From: Symsagittifera roscoffensis
Lineage: Eukaryota > Xenacoelomorpha > Acoela > Convolutidae
Length of the DNA: 64,000 nt
Direction of reading: 5' to 3'
Assembly (NCBI RefSeq): GCF_963678635.1
Contig: NC_087070.1
Span: 10,946,539-11,010,538, forward strand
The notes below the pieces were generated by a model. The model was not told the origin of the DNA and searched no databases. It worked only from the letters and a program-made list of their open reading frames with translations. Numbering within the stretch: position 1 is the stretch's first letter; each line of letters starts with the position of its first letter. The position numbers were made by a program, and so were the translations under genes. This document shows, one piece after another, positions 1 through 11,503 of this stretch.

Positions 1-1227
1 GCTAATTTCGAGATGCGAAAGTCCTTTCAACAGTGGGATAACTTTTTGTTTAATTTCAATTTTTGATTTGATAATCTTAGAGAGCTGACAATCCTCAATA
101 GTAGGATTATTCCTTTGCAAAAAAAACTCTTGATTTGCAGATCTTAAAGGTTCGACTATCCTCTTCAAACTGGAGTATTTTATATCTGTTTTAAGTGAAT
201 ATCTTGATTTCTCTAATTTTGAGATCCGAAAATCCTTTCAACAGTGGGATAATTTTCTGTGTAATATGATTTTCTTGATTTGCTAATCCTAGAGAACCGA
301 CAATCCTCTCTATAGTGGGATTATTTTCTTTCTCAAATGAGTTTCTTGATTTGATAGTTTTAGAGGTCCAAAAGTCCTCTCGATAGTGCGATCATTTTTT
401 TAAAGTCTTTGATTTGCTGTTCTTAGAGGTTTGACGATCCTCTCGATAGTGGGACTTTTTTCTTTGCAAGGTAAACTTTTTGTTTTGATTAGATGATCTT
501 GGAGGTTCGATAATCCTCTCTACATTGGGATCATTTTCTGTTTATAATAAATTTCCAAATTTTGCAAATTTTGGGATATTTCCAGATTTTGGGATAATTT
601 TTTTCTGTTTAAAATAAGTGTGGGATTTAATTCTTCTAAAAAAATAAGTTTTTTGATTTGCTGAACTTATAGGGGCGACAATCTTATGTACAATGGGAGT
701 ACTTGCAGCTTAAAATGAAGTTTCTGATTTTGAAAAAATTTTAGAGGCTCGACGATCCTCTCTAGAGTGGTAGTTTTTTCGGTTTTAGAAAAAAAAAACT
801 ATATTTGAGTTTTGCAATAGTTAGAGATCAGAAAATCCTTCAACAGTGGGATGTCTTTCTGTTTTAAAATATTTTCTTGATTTGCTTATTTTACAGATCC
901 GACAATCCCATCTAAGTTGAGATCGTTTTCTATTCATAATTTTCTTCTTGAATTTGCATACCTTAGAATTCTGACACTCCTTTCTTAAGTGGAATTGTTT
1001 TTCTTAAAAAAAATTCTTGACTTTGCTAACCTGAGAAGTCCGGAAATCTTTTTTTTACAGTGCAACAGTTACTGTTTAAAATCAATTTCAAGATTTTGCT
1101 ACTCTCAGAGGAGCGACAACCTTCTCTATACTGGGATTTTTTTATTTTTTTCAAAAGGAACAAAATTTTTGGTTTGGCTAATGTTAGAGATCCGAAAGTC
1201 CTTTCAACAGTGAGATAATTTTCTGTT

Positions 1228-2136
1228 TCAAATGAGTTTCTTGACTTGCTAGTTTTAGAGGTCCAAAAATCATCTCGATAGTGCGATCTTTTTTTTAAAG
1301 TTTTTCATTTGATGGCCTTAGTGGTTCGACTATCCTCTCGATAGTGGGACTTTTTTCTTTGCAAGGTAAACTTTTTACTTTGCTGATCTTGTAGGTTCGA
1401 TAATTCTCTCTACAATGGGATATTTTTTTTCTTTTTAAATTGAATATCTTGATTTCGCTACTTTTGAGATCTGAAAATCGTTTCAACATTGAGATAATTT
1501 TCTGTTTCAAATGAGTTTCTTGACTTGCTTGTTTTAGACGTCCAAAAATCCTCTCGATAGTGGGATCTTTTTTTTTAAAGTTTTTGATTTGCTGTTCTTA
1601 GAGGTTCGACAATCCTCTCGATAGTGGGACTTTTTTATTTGCAAGGTAAACTTTTTACTTTGCTGATCTTGTAGGTTCGATAATCCTCTCTACAATGGGA
1701 TATTTTTTTTCTTTTTAAATTGAATATCTTGATTTTGCTACTTTTGAGATCTGAAAATCGTTTCAACATTGAGATAATTTTCTTTTTCAAATTAGTTTCT
1801 TGACTTGCTAGTTTTAGAGGTCCAAAAATCCTCTCGATAGTGGGATCTTTTTTTTAAAGTCTTTGATTCGCTGGTCTTAGAGGCTCGACAATCCTCTCGA
1901 TAGCGGGACTTTTTTCTTTGCAAGGTAATTTTTTTAATTTGCAGATCTTATAGGTTCGACAATCCTCTCGATAGTGGGACTTTTTTATTTGCAAGGTAAA
2001 CTTTTTACTTTGCTGATCTTGTAGGTTCGATAATCCTCTCTACAATGGGATATTTTTTTTCTTTTTAAATTGAATATCTTGATTTTGCTACTTTTGAGAT
2101 CTGAAAATCGTTTCAACATTGAGATAATTTTCTGTT
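1228..2136 (+). repeat. Higher-order repeat of 4 (then 5) monomers
   Basis: The landmark TCAAATGAGTTTCTTGACTT (one copy reads TCAAATTAG) recurs at 1228, 1507, 1787 and 2137, i.e. spacings of 279, 280 and 350 bp. These are four, four and five monomers of 70 bp. The blocks between landmarks are much more alike than neighbouring monomers, which is the signature of a higher-order unit amplified by unequal exchange. Confidence 0.8.
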
Positions 2137-3515
2137 TCAAATGAGTTTCTTGACTTGCTAGTTTTAGAGGTCCAAAAATCCTCTCGATAGTGGGATCTTT
2201 TTTTTAAAGTTTTTGATTTGTTGGTCTTAGAGGTTTGACAATCCCCTCGATAGTGGGACTAAATTCTTTGTAAGATAAATTTTACGATTTGCTGATATTG
2301 GAGTTTCGATAATCTTCTCTACAATGTGATCAGTTTCTGTTCAAAATAAATTTCCAGATTTTGCAAAAATTAGACTTTCGACAACCCTCTCTAAACTGGG
2401 ATAATTTTTTTCTGTTTGAATTGAATATCTTGATTTCGCTAATTTCGACATCCAAAAGTCCTTTCAACAGTGGGATAACTTTCTTTTTAAATTGAATTTT
2501 GATGTGCTAACCTTAGAGATCCGACAGGACTCTTTGCAATAGGATTTTTTAAAAGAAAAAACTCTTCATTTGCTAATCTTACAGATCCGACAATCACATC
2601 TAAGTTGAGATAGTTTTCTATTCATAACACTTTTCTTGAGTTTGCATATCTTAAATGACACTCCTCTCTATTTGGGATTAATTTTTTCAAAGAAAATTCT
2701 TTACTTTGCTAATCTTAGAAGTCCGAAATCTTTTTTACAGTGCAACAGTTTCTCTTTAAAATCAGTTTTTGATTTTGCTAATCTTAGAGGTGCGACAACC
2801 CTCTCTAGACTGGTATATAATTCTTTTCTGTGTAATTTTTTTTGAAATCGCTTATGCTAGAGATCCGAAAGTCCTCTCAACAGTGTGATATTTTTCTTTT
2901 TCAAATGAGTTTCTTGATTTGATAGTTTTAGAGGTTCGACAATCTTCTCGATAGTGGGACTTTTTTCTTAGCAAGGTAACCTATTATAATAAAATCGAAG
3001 TTTCTGATTTTGAAAAAGTTTTAGAGGCTCGACAATCCTCTCTAGAGTGGTAGTTTTTTCGGTTTTAGAAAAAAAAACTATATTTGAGTTTTGCAATAGT
3101 TAGAGATCAGAAGATCCTTCAACAGTGGGATATCTTTCTGTTTTCAACTATTTTCTTGATTTGCTTATTTTGCAGATCCGACAACCCTATCTAAGTTGAG
3201 ATCGTTTTCTATTCATAATATTTTTCTTGAATTTGCATATCCTTAATGTCTGACACTCCACTCTACTTTGGAATTAATTTTTTCAAAGAAAGTTCTTGAA
3301 TTTGCTAATCTTAGAAGTCCGGAAATCCTTTTTACAGTGCAACAGTTTCTGTTTAAAATCAGTTTTTTGATTTTGCTAATCTTAGAGGTGCGACAACTCT
3401 CTCTATACTGGGATAAATTTTTTTTTCTATTCAAGTTTTTTATTTTTTGAAATCGCTTATGTTAGAGATCCGAAAGTCCTCTCAACAGTGGGATATTTTT
3501 ATTTTTTAAATGAGT

Positions 3516-4706
3516 TTCTTGATTTGCTAGTTTTAGTGGTCCAAAAGTCCTCTCGATAGTGGAATCATTTTTTTTAAATCTTTGATTTGCTGGTCTTAGA
3601 GGTTCGACAATTCTCTCGATAGTGGGACTATTTTCTGTGTATTATGATTTTCTTGATTTGCTAATCCTAGAGATCCGAGAATCCTCTCTATAGTGGGATT
3701 ATTTCCTTTCTCAAATGAGTTTTTTGATTTGTTAGTTTTAGAAGCCCAAAAGTCCTCTCGATATTGCGACCTTTTTTTAAAAGTCTTTGATTTGCTGGTA
3801 TTAGAGGTTCCACAATCCTCTAGCTAGTGGGACTATTTTCTTTGTAAGGTAAACTTTTTGATTTGCTGATCTTGGAGGTTCAATAATCTTCTCTACAATG
3901 CGATCAATTTCTGTTTATAATAATTTTTCCAGATTTTGCAAAAACTAGAAGTTCGACAACCCTCTCTATCCTGGGATAATTTTTTTTTTCTGTTTGAATT
4001 GAAAATCTTGATTTCGCTAACTTCGAGATGCGAAAGTCCTTTCAACAGTGGGATAACTTTTTGTTTAATTTCAATTTTTGATTTGATAGTCTTAGAGAGC
4101 TGACAATCCTCAATAGTAGGGTTATTCCTTTGCAAAAAAAACTCTTGATTTGCAGATCTTAAAGGTTCGACTATCCTCTTCAAACTGGAGTATTTTATAT
4201 CTGTTTTAAGTGAATATCTTGATTTCTCTAATTTTGAGATCCGAAAATCCTTTCAACAGTGGGATAATTTTCTGTGTAATATGATTTTCTTGATTTGCTA
4301 ATCCTAGAGAACCGACAATCCTCTCTATAGTGGGATTATTTTCTTTCTCAAATGAGTTTCTTGATTTGATAGTTTTAGAGGTCCAAAAGTCCTCTCGATA
4401 GTGCGATCATTTTTTTAAAGTCTTTGATTTGCTGTTCTTAGAGGTTTGACGATCCTCTCGATAGTGGGACTTTTTTCTTTGCAAGGTAAACTTTTTGTTT
4501 TGATTAGATGATCTTGGAGGTTCGATAGTCCTCTCTACATTGGGATCATTTTCTGTTTATAATAAATTTCCAAATTTTGCAAAATTTGGGATATTTCCAG
4601 ATTTTGGGATAATTTTTTTTCTGTTTAAAATAAGTATCTTGAATTCGCTAATTTTGAGATCCGAAAGCATTTTCAACAGTGGGATAACTTTCTGTTTAAA
4701 ATGAAG
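3516..4706 (+). repeat. 1191-bp satellite duplication, copy 1
   Basis: This block is followed directly by a near-identical copy at 4707-5897. The match begins at TTCTTGATTTGCTAGTTTTA (3516 and 4707), and the last bases of copy 1 (…TTTAAAATGAAG) equal those of copy 2. A 96-codon minus-strand frame is identical in both (3893-4183 and 5084-5374). The near-identity implies a recent unequal crossover, or an assembly duplication. Confidence 0.92.
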
Positions 4707-5897
4707 TTCTTGATTTGCTAGTTTTAGTGGTCCAAAAGTCCTCTCGATAGTGGAATCATTTTTTTTAAATCTTTGATTTGCTGGTCTTAGAGGTTCGACA
4801 ATTCTCTCGATAGTGGGACTATTTTCTGTGTATTATGATTTTCTTGATTTGCTAATCCTAGAGATCCGAGAATCCTCTCTATAGTGGGATTATTTCCTTT
4901 CTCAAATGAGTTTTTTGATTTGTTAGTTTTAGAAGCCCAAAAGTCCTCTCGATATTGCGACCTTTTTTTAAAAGTCTTTGATTTGCTGGTATTAGAGGTT
5001 CCACAATCCTCTAGCTAGTGGGACTATTTTCTTTGTAAGGTAAACTTTTTGATTTGCTGATCTTGGAGGTTCAATAATCTTCTCTACAATGCGATCAATT
5101 TCTGTTTATAATAATTTTTCCAGATTTTGCAAAAACTAGAAGTTCGACAACCCTCTCTATCCTGGGATAATTTTTTTTTTCTGTTTGAATTGAAAATCTT
5201 GATTTCGCTAACTTCGAGATGCGAAAGTCCTTTCAACAGTGGGATAACTTTTTGTTTAATTTCAATTTTTGATTTGATAGTCTTAGAGAGCTGACAATCC
5301 TCAATAGTAGGGTTATTCCTTTGCAAAAAAAACTCTTGATTTGCAGATCTTAAAGGTTCGACTATCCTCTTCAAACTGGAGTATTTTATATCTGTTTTAA
5401 GTGAATATCTTGATTTCTCTAATTTTGAGATCCGAAAATCCTTTCAACAGTGGGATAATTTTCTGTGTAATATGATTTTCTTGATTTGCTAATCCTAGAG
5501 AACCGACAATCCTCTCTATAGTGGGATTATTTTCTTTCTCAAATGAGTTTCTTGATTTGATAGTTTTAGAGGTCCAAAAGTCCTCTCGATAGTGCGATCA
5601 TTTTTTTAAAGTCTTTGATTTGCTGTTCTTAGAGGTTTGACGATCCTCTCGATAGTGGGACTTTTTTCTTTGCAAGGTAAACTTTTTGTTTTGATTAGAT
5701 GATCTTGGAGGTTCGATAGTCCTCTCTACATTGGGATCATTTTCTGTTTATAATAAATTTCCAAATTTTGCAAAATTTGGGATATTTCCAGATTTTGGGA
5801 TAATTTTTTTTCTGTTTAAAATAAGTATCTTGAATTCGCTAATTTTGAGATCCGAAAGCATTTTCAACAGTGGGATAACTTTCTGTTTAAAATGAAG
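4707..5897 (+). repeat. 1191-bp satellite duplication, copy 2
   Basis: Second member of the exact tandem pair with 3516-4706, offset 1191 bp throughout. Beyond 5897 the sequence diverges (TTGATTTGATAATC instead of TTGATTTGCTAGTT), which fixes the boundary. Confidence 0.92.
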
Positions 5898-7345
5898 TTC
5901 TTGATTTGATAATCTTAGAGATCCGACAATCCTCTCTATAGTGGGATTGTTTTTGCGCAAAAAAAAGATTTGCAGATCTTAGAAGTTCGACAATCGTCTC
6001 TGTTGTGGGATTTAATTCTTCTAAAAAAATAAGTTTTTAGATTTGCTGAACTTATAGGGGCGACAATCTTATGTACAATGGGAGTACTTGCAGCTTAAAA
6101 TGAAGTTTCTGATTTTGAAAAAATTTTAGAGGCTCGACGATCCTCTCTAGAGTGGTAGTTTTTTCGGTTTTAGAAAAAAAAAACTATATTTGAGTTTTGC
6201 AATAGTTAGAGATCAGAAAATCCTTCAACAGTGGGATGTCTTTCTGTTTTAAAATATTTTCTTGATTTGCTTATTTTACAGATCCGACAATCCCATCTAA
6301 GTTGAGATCGTTTTCTATTCATAATTTTCTTCTTGAATTTGCATACCTTAGAATTCTGACACTCCTTTCTTAAGTGGAATTGTTTTTCTTAAAAAAAATT
6401 CTTGACTTTGCTAACCTGAGAAGTCCGGAAATCTTTTTTTTTACAGTGCAACAGTTACTGTTTAAAATCAATTTCATGATTTTGCTACTCTCAGAGGAGC
6501 GACAACCTTCTCTATACTGGGATTTTTTTATTTTTTTCAAATGGAAAAATTTTTTTGGTTTGGCTAATGTTAGAGATCCGAAAGTCCTTTCAACAGTGAG
6601 ATAATTTTCTGTTTCAAATGAGTTTCTTGACTTGCTAGTTTTAGAGGTCCAAAAATCATCTCGATAGTGCGATCTTTTTTTTAAAGTTTTTTATTTGATG
6701 GCCTTAGTGGTTCGACTATCCTCTCGATAGTGGGACTTTTTTCTTTGCAAGGTAAACTTTTTACTTTGCTGATCTTGTAGGTTCGATAATTCTCTCTACA
6801 ATGGGATATTTTTTTTCTTTTTAAATTGAATATCTTGATTTCGCTACTTTTGAGATCTGAAAATCGTTTCAACATTGAGATAATTTTCTGTTTCAAATGA
6901 GTTTCTTGACTTGCTTGTTTTAGACGTCCAAAAATCCTCTCGATAGTGGGATCTTTTTTTTAAAGTTTTTGATTTGCTGTTCTTAGAGGTTCGACAATCC
7001 TCTCGATAGTGGGACTTTTTTATTTGCAAGGTAAACTTTTTACTTTGCTGATCTTGTAGGTTCGATAATCCTCTCTACAATGGGATATTTTTTTTCTTTT
7101 CAAATTGAATATCTTGATTTTGCTACTTTTGAGATCTGAAAATCGTTTCAACATTGAGATAATTTTCTGTTTCAAATGAGTTTCTTGACTTGCTAGTTTT
7201 AGAGGTCCAAAAATCCTCTCGATAGTGGGATCTTTTTTTTAAAGTCTTTGATTCGCTGGTCTTAGAGGCTCGACAATCCTCTCGATAGCGGGACTTTTTT
7301 CTTTGCAAGGTAATTTTTTTAATTTGCAGATCTTATAGGTTCGAC
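5207..7345 (+). repeat. Distal copy of the block at 1-1962
   Basis: Position 1 aligns with 5207 (and with 4016). From about 617 the offset becomes 5385 instead of 5206, because the left copy lacks ~179 bp at TTTAAAATAAGTGTGGGATT. The alignment is very close up to about 1962/7345, where the monomers change. The left copy is cut by the window edge, so the duplicated block is larger than what is seen. Confidence 0.85.
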
Positions 7346-8985
7346 AATCGTCTCTGTAGTGGGATTTAATTCTTCCAAAAAAAAATAAGTTTTTTGATTT
7401 GCTGAACTTAAAGGTGCGACAATCTTATGTACACTGGGAGTATTTCCAGCTTAAAATGAAATTTCTGATTTTGAAAAAGTTTAGAGGCTCGACAACCTCT
7501 CTAGAGTGGTAGTTTTCTCGGTTTTAGAAAAAAATTTATTTTAGTTTTGCAATTGTTAGAGATCAGAAAATCCTTCAACAGTGTGATGTCTTTCTGTTTT
7601 AAACTATTTTCTTGATTTGCTAACCTTAGAGATCCGACAATCCCATCTAAGTTGAGATCGTTTTCTAATCATAATTTTATTTTTCATTTTGATTACCTTA
7701 GATTTCTGACACTCTTTTCTTTAGTGGAATTGTTTTTTTAAAAAAATTTCTTGACTTTGCTAATCTTAGAGGTCTGGAAATCTTTTTTACAGTGCAACAG
7801 TTACTGTTTAAAATCAGTTTTAAGATTTTGCTAATCTCAGAGGAGCGACAACCCTCTCTATACTGTTATTTATTTTTTTCTGTTGGAAAATTATTTTTGA
7901 TTTCGCTAATGTTAGAGATCTTTTCAACAGTGAGATAATTTTCTGTTTCAAATGAGTTTCTTAATTTGCTAGTTTTAGAGGTTCAAAAGTCCTCTCGATA
8001 GTGTGGTTGTTTCTCTTAAAAAAGTTTGGTTTGCTGGTCTTAGAGGTTCGACAATCCCCTCGATAGTGGGACTAAATCTTTGTAAGGTATTTTTTTTTGA
8101 TTTGCTGATATTGGTGGTTCGATAATACTCTCAAAAATGGGATCTATTTCTGTATAAAATAATTTTCCAGATTTTGCAAAAACTAGAAGTCCGACAATTC
8201 TCTCTACATTGTGATATTTTTTTTCTGTTTAAATTGAATATCTTGATTTCGCTAATTTCGAGATCCGATAGTCTTTTCAAAAGTGGGATAATTTTCTGTT
8301 TAAATTGAATTTTTGATTTGAAAATCTTAGAGATCCGACAATCATTATAAATGAGATAGTTTTTTTTTGCAAAAAAACTCTTGATTTGCAGATCTTAAAG
8401 TTTCAACAATCCTCTCTAAACTGGAATATTTAGTTTCTGTTTTAATTGAATATCTTGAGTTCGCTAATTTTGAGATCCGAAAGTCCTTTCAACAGCGGGA
8501 CATTTTTGTGTTGAAAATGATGTTCTTGGTTTGCATTTCTTACAGATCCGACAATCCTCTATATAGTGGGATTATTTTTTTGCAAAAAAATCTTGATTTG
8601 CAGATCTTTGAGGTTCGACAATCTTCTCTATAGTGGGATCAATTTCTATACAAAAATTCTTGATTAGCTGATCTTAGAAGTTCGACAATCCTCGCTATAG
8701 TGGTATGTTTCTCTTTTTCAAAAAATCTTGATTGCTGATCTTAGAGGTTCGACAATCGTGTCTAAAGTGGGATTTAATTCTTCTGAAAAATAACTTTCTT
8801 GATTTTCTGATTTTAAAGGTGCGGCAATCTTATGTACACTGGGTTTGTTTGCAGTTTAAATTGAAATTTCTGATTTTGCAAGTTTAGAGGTTCGAAAATC
8901 CTCTCTAGAGTGGTAGCTTTTTCAGTTTCAAAAAAGCTCGTCTTCTTGCTATTCTGAGATCTCCGACTGTGCTTTGTTCTGGTCG

Positions 8986-9317
8986 TTCGTAAGTGCTGTC
9001 GGGCAGATAGTTTTGTTGAATCAGAATTGGCACAAATTTAACATTAAATTATGAAATGTTTTTTTTCCCAGCTTTTAATAAATAGACCTAATAAGGCCAT
9101 GGCCTTTTTATGAACTAGTTTAAATCGCTAAATTAAACAGAAAAGGTTTTTTTGACGTTTTCGAACCCGGTTACGGAGCGTTAATATTTGTCCCGTCAAG
9201 TCCGGCGGATTATTAGGTTTTAGAAAAGAAATGATTGGCGCGATTCGGCCTGGATGCACTGTGTATACGCTTGGGTACTTTCCTTGTATTGTATGCAACT
9301 ATAGTTCAAACTTATTT
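8986..9317. other. Satellite-to-BEL/Pao junction region, no gene
   Basis: The satellite pattern stops near 8985. The next 330 bp contain no recognisable coding sequence. They include the 9136-9245 segment that recurs at the far side of the insertion block (18722-18832). The rest is unique AT-rich DNA, plausibly the eroded end of the BEL/Pao element. Confidence 0.5.
9136..9245 (+). repeat. Candidate LTR remnant, left copy
   Basis: Shares a ~105-bp direct match with 18722-18832, including CGGTTACGGA / TGGTTACGGA and CCCGTCAAGT-CGGCGGAT. The pair lies near the two edges of the DNA block that interrupts the satellite, as LTR remnants would. The right copy abuts the satellite, but the left copy is ~150 bp inside, so the LTR reading is an inference. 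Confidence 0.4.
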
Positions 9318-9512
9318 TTAACTTACTATTTGGTCAGCAACATCCTTAAACCCCAAGGAGGCGAGAACAGGAGCAGGTTTAACTAGGGTTCTTACTGATT
9401 GGCCCGATAGGGTTTTAACGTTTGCGGAGCGAGTCACATTATCTTTGCCGTAGTATAAAGCAGTTACTCGATATAAAGGGTAGTGCACCACGAGGGCTGC
9501 TGGGAAGGACAA
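9318..9512 (-). pseudogene. BEL/Pao C-terminal DUF5641 remnant
   Basis: A 64-codon minus frame contains YPLYRVTALYYGKDNVTRSA followed by VKTLSGQSVRTLVKP. This matches the pattern of the domain that follows the integrase core in BEL/Pao polyproteins (W/Y-P-L-x-R-V…G-x-D…R-x-V-x-V-x-T…R-x-V…K). In the family it probably contributes to integrase binding or DNA handling. It lies downstream of the integrase core, as expected. The N-terminal part is missing or frameshifted. Confidence 0.7.
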
Positions 9513-9989
9513 CCCAGACTAGATCACCTGTTCCTTAATCGCGGCTCGAATCGGCATGGCACATTGAGCGCTTGTTCTAGAAAGGAACATTCTCCTTCAA
9601 CCCAGCCAACATTGCCAAATAGCGTTTGCGTAAGCTTGTGCTCTCAAATAGCGGTTTCGCTGGTCGAAACTTTCATCAAGTGTTAGCGACGGAAAGTTAA
9701 CATAGTGCTCACTCAAGAGAAAATGGCAAGGCCTTTGATTCGGGACCACCAGGCGCTTTTGAACGGGCATTCATTTCAAAACGTGGTCGACAAAACCTCA
9801 TCCGTTAACTTGCGAGTTTCGATGATTGCATAGAAGACGCGTTTGCAGCTGCGCCTTAACCTTTCTCAAGACCCACCGTGATGGTTCGCGCCAGGGGAGT
9901 TGTATTCTCATTTAAAACCCTTCTGAACTAACAATTCGGGAGTCTGTTTGTTCCAAATTGGTACGCAAATATAAGTTTTTTCTCAGCTC

Positions 9990-10922
9990 AAACAAAATTG
10001 GTTCCGTTGTCTGACCACACAACATTTGGCGTACTAAGACAGGCGATAAATCTTCCAATCCCCATGACACAGGAGCCGATGTCTATAGACGGAACAATTT
10101 CGATGTGCACGGCACAGGTAGTCATGCAGAAGAGCAGACAAGACCAATTTTTCTCTCAACTGCGGCGAATATTCACGTAAAATGGACCACGCCACAGTTA
10201 CTGAAGTTCCGATGGCGGTAATCAAGCCATTTGATAGGGAGGTCTGACATTATACGATGTAAAGTGCTTGCCCTGCGTTTTCTGCAAACAAGACAACTTC
10301 TTTCAATTGCACGGAGGGCCGCTCGCAGACCCAACACCACAAACCCCATATGTACTATGGACTGCAAATAATCCAATTGATGATGGTTGTGAGCAAAGTG
10401 CAGATGCCTCAGAAACAGTTTCAACAACAAGTGACGATAATCTAAGATGGAGGGATGCTTAGTTTCAAATTTTATTACGGCTAAGCGTTGAATCCGTCCG
10501 GTGGAATAAGCGATAACACCAGGGCCGAAAAACGGTGAGCAACCTGCAATGCGAAAAGAAATTTTTACGGGTGTGCCGGATTGAAGTTCTTTGAAATCAA
10601 CTGGGAACATTTCGGATTGAGTTTGAAGTAAAAATTGATCTTCGGCAATTGCTAATTCGGCCCGATCGGTTATTTGAGCGGTAGATCCGTCAAAGTACTC
10701 GTGTAGCGGCAAAAATCTTGACATAAAGCAAATGTTTCGCTGCAGTTTTATAAAACTACTATAATTCTCACAAACAAATACGGGTTCTGAACGCTTCGAA
10801 AAACTCGTGAGAGCATGTGCTGAGTTGTCTATGGTGTCGTCCACAAATTCATTTGAAAGGTTAGTTAGTAACAAATTCATGTTAGTAACAAAAATCCAGA
10901 TTTGGTTTGAAAGGTCTTTCAC
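9990..10922 (-). pseudogene. BEL/Pao integrase (zinc-binding and core) remnant
   Basis: Integrase inserts reverse-transcribed DNA into the host genome. The open minus frame 10922-10173 (249 codons) includes an H2C2 zinc-binding motif: LHFAHNHH then, ~30 residues on, CLVCRKRR. A shifted frame at about 10130-10010 holds the core with AVHIEIVPSID, a GRFIACLSTPNVVW stretch and SDNGT, which includes the second catalytic Asp. Frames change between the zinc and core parts, so the protein cannot be made. The upstream ~110 residues are the RNase H-integrase linker. The third catalytic residue (Glu) was not found in clean frame. Confidence 0.82.
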
Positions 10923-11024
10923 TGCCTAAAAAGACACTTGGACTCTGACCCAACTGCTTTCTTTAAAGTGTTCCGCCGGAATTCCGTGTGTCCCAGTGTC
11001 TGGGGGGTTATCTCCACTATTTAC

Positions 11025-11231
11025 TTAGAACCATTGATTCACAGTGGCGCGTTCTTTTATTTCACAAACACGGTTTGCGACAAAAACCAGTAATTGCAAC
11101 ATCGTGGTGCCATCGGTCCACATAAAGGTGTGGGTTACATCGGTTAAAAATGCCCGGAGTATATTTTCTTTCAACCTAGATGCCAGGAAGGCTGACTGCA
11201 AGTCCAGCTTCAGAATGGATAAAGACTCCAT
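11025..11231 (-). pseudogene. BEL/Pao RNase H-region remnant
   Basis: The minus frame has LDLQSAFLASRL, then MWTDGTTMLQLL, then VFVANRVCEIKE. This matches the Pao-type RNase H region, which degrades the RNA strand of the RNA-DNA hybrid (E/D-L-Q-A-A-L-L-A-x-R-L … W-T-D-S-x-x-V-L … F-V-A-N-R-V-x-E-I). The WTDG Asp is a catalytic position. The adjoining N-terminal part (11232-11503) is frameshifted; only short matches are visible there. Confidence 0.72.
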
Positions 11232-11503
11232 TGGTGCTACCCTTGATTTGACGAAAACGACCGCAATTTCAGTTTTTGAGTCTCAATAATGCGGGCACGG
11301 AGGAAACCACTCGCTTAAAACACATCTTTCGGGCTATCCCAAAACACATAGATCTCACATTGATCAAACGGATTACTGAAGTAGCACCGGTTGTTCAGAT
11401 TTTCTCCTAAGGCAAATATGCTTGAATGCCACTCATGGTATTGCTTCCGGAGCGCTTCTGGTAAGGGATCATCCGATTGTTGCCCAGTTATGCGCCATAT
11501 GTC

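Larger units (their letters stand above)
1..8985 (+). repeat. Satellite array, ~70-bp monomers with internal hairpin
   Basis: About 125 degenerate head-to-tail monomers fill the region. A typical monomer reads CTTGATTTGCTAATCTTAGA, then GGTTCGACAATCCTCTCTAT, then AGTGGGAT and a T-rich spacer (TTTTCTGTTTAAAATGAGTT). Each carries AGAGG-(9 nt)-CCTCT, often extended by TAATC upstream and GATTA downstream, so it can form an imperfect hairpin of about 39 nt. Monomers differ by substitutions and by T-run length. Short minus-strand ORFs inside (Lys/Arg/Ser-rich) are by-products of the repeat and are not called as genes. The array runs in from the left edge and ends where BEL/Pao-related sequence begins. 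The family is not one I recognise. Confidence 0.93.

Noticed and set aside
3893..5374. Two identical 96-codon minus-strand ORFs as a gene pair
   Set aside because: They are parts of the duplicated satellite; the encoded Lys/Ser/Arg-rich text is just the monomer translated, repeated in every array segment.
1..8985. CRISPR-like regular repeats with palindromes
   Set aside because: Repeats are contiguous 70-bp monomers without unique spacers, diverged and flanked by animal retroelements; this is a satellite.
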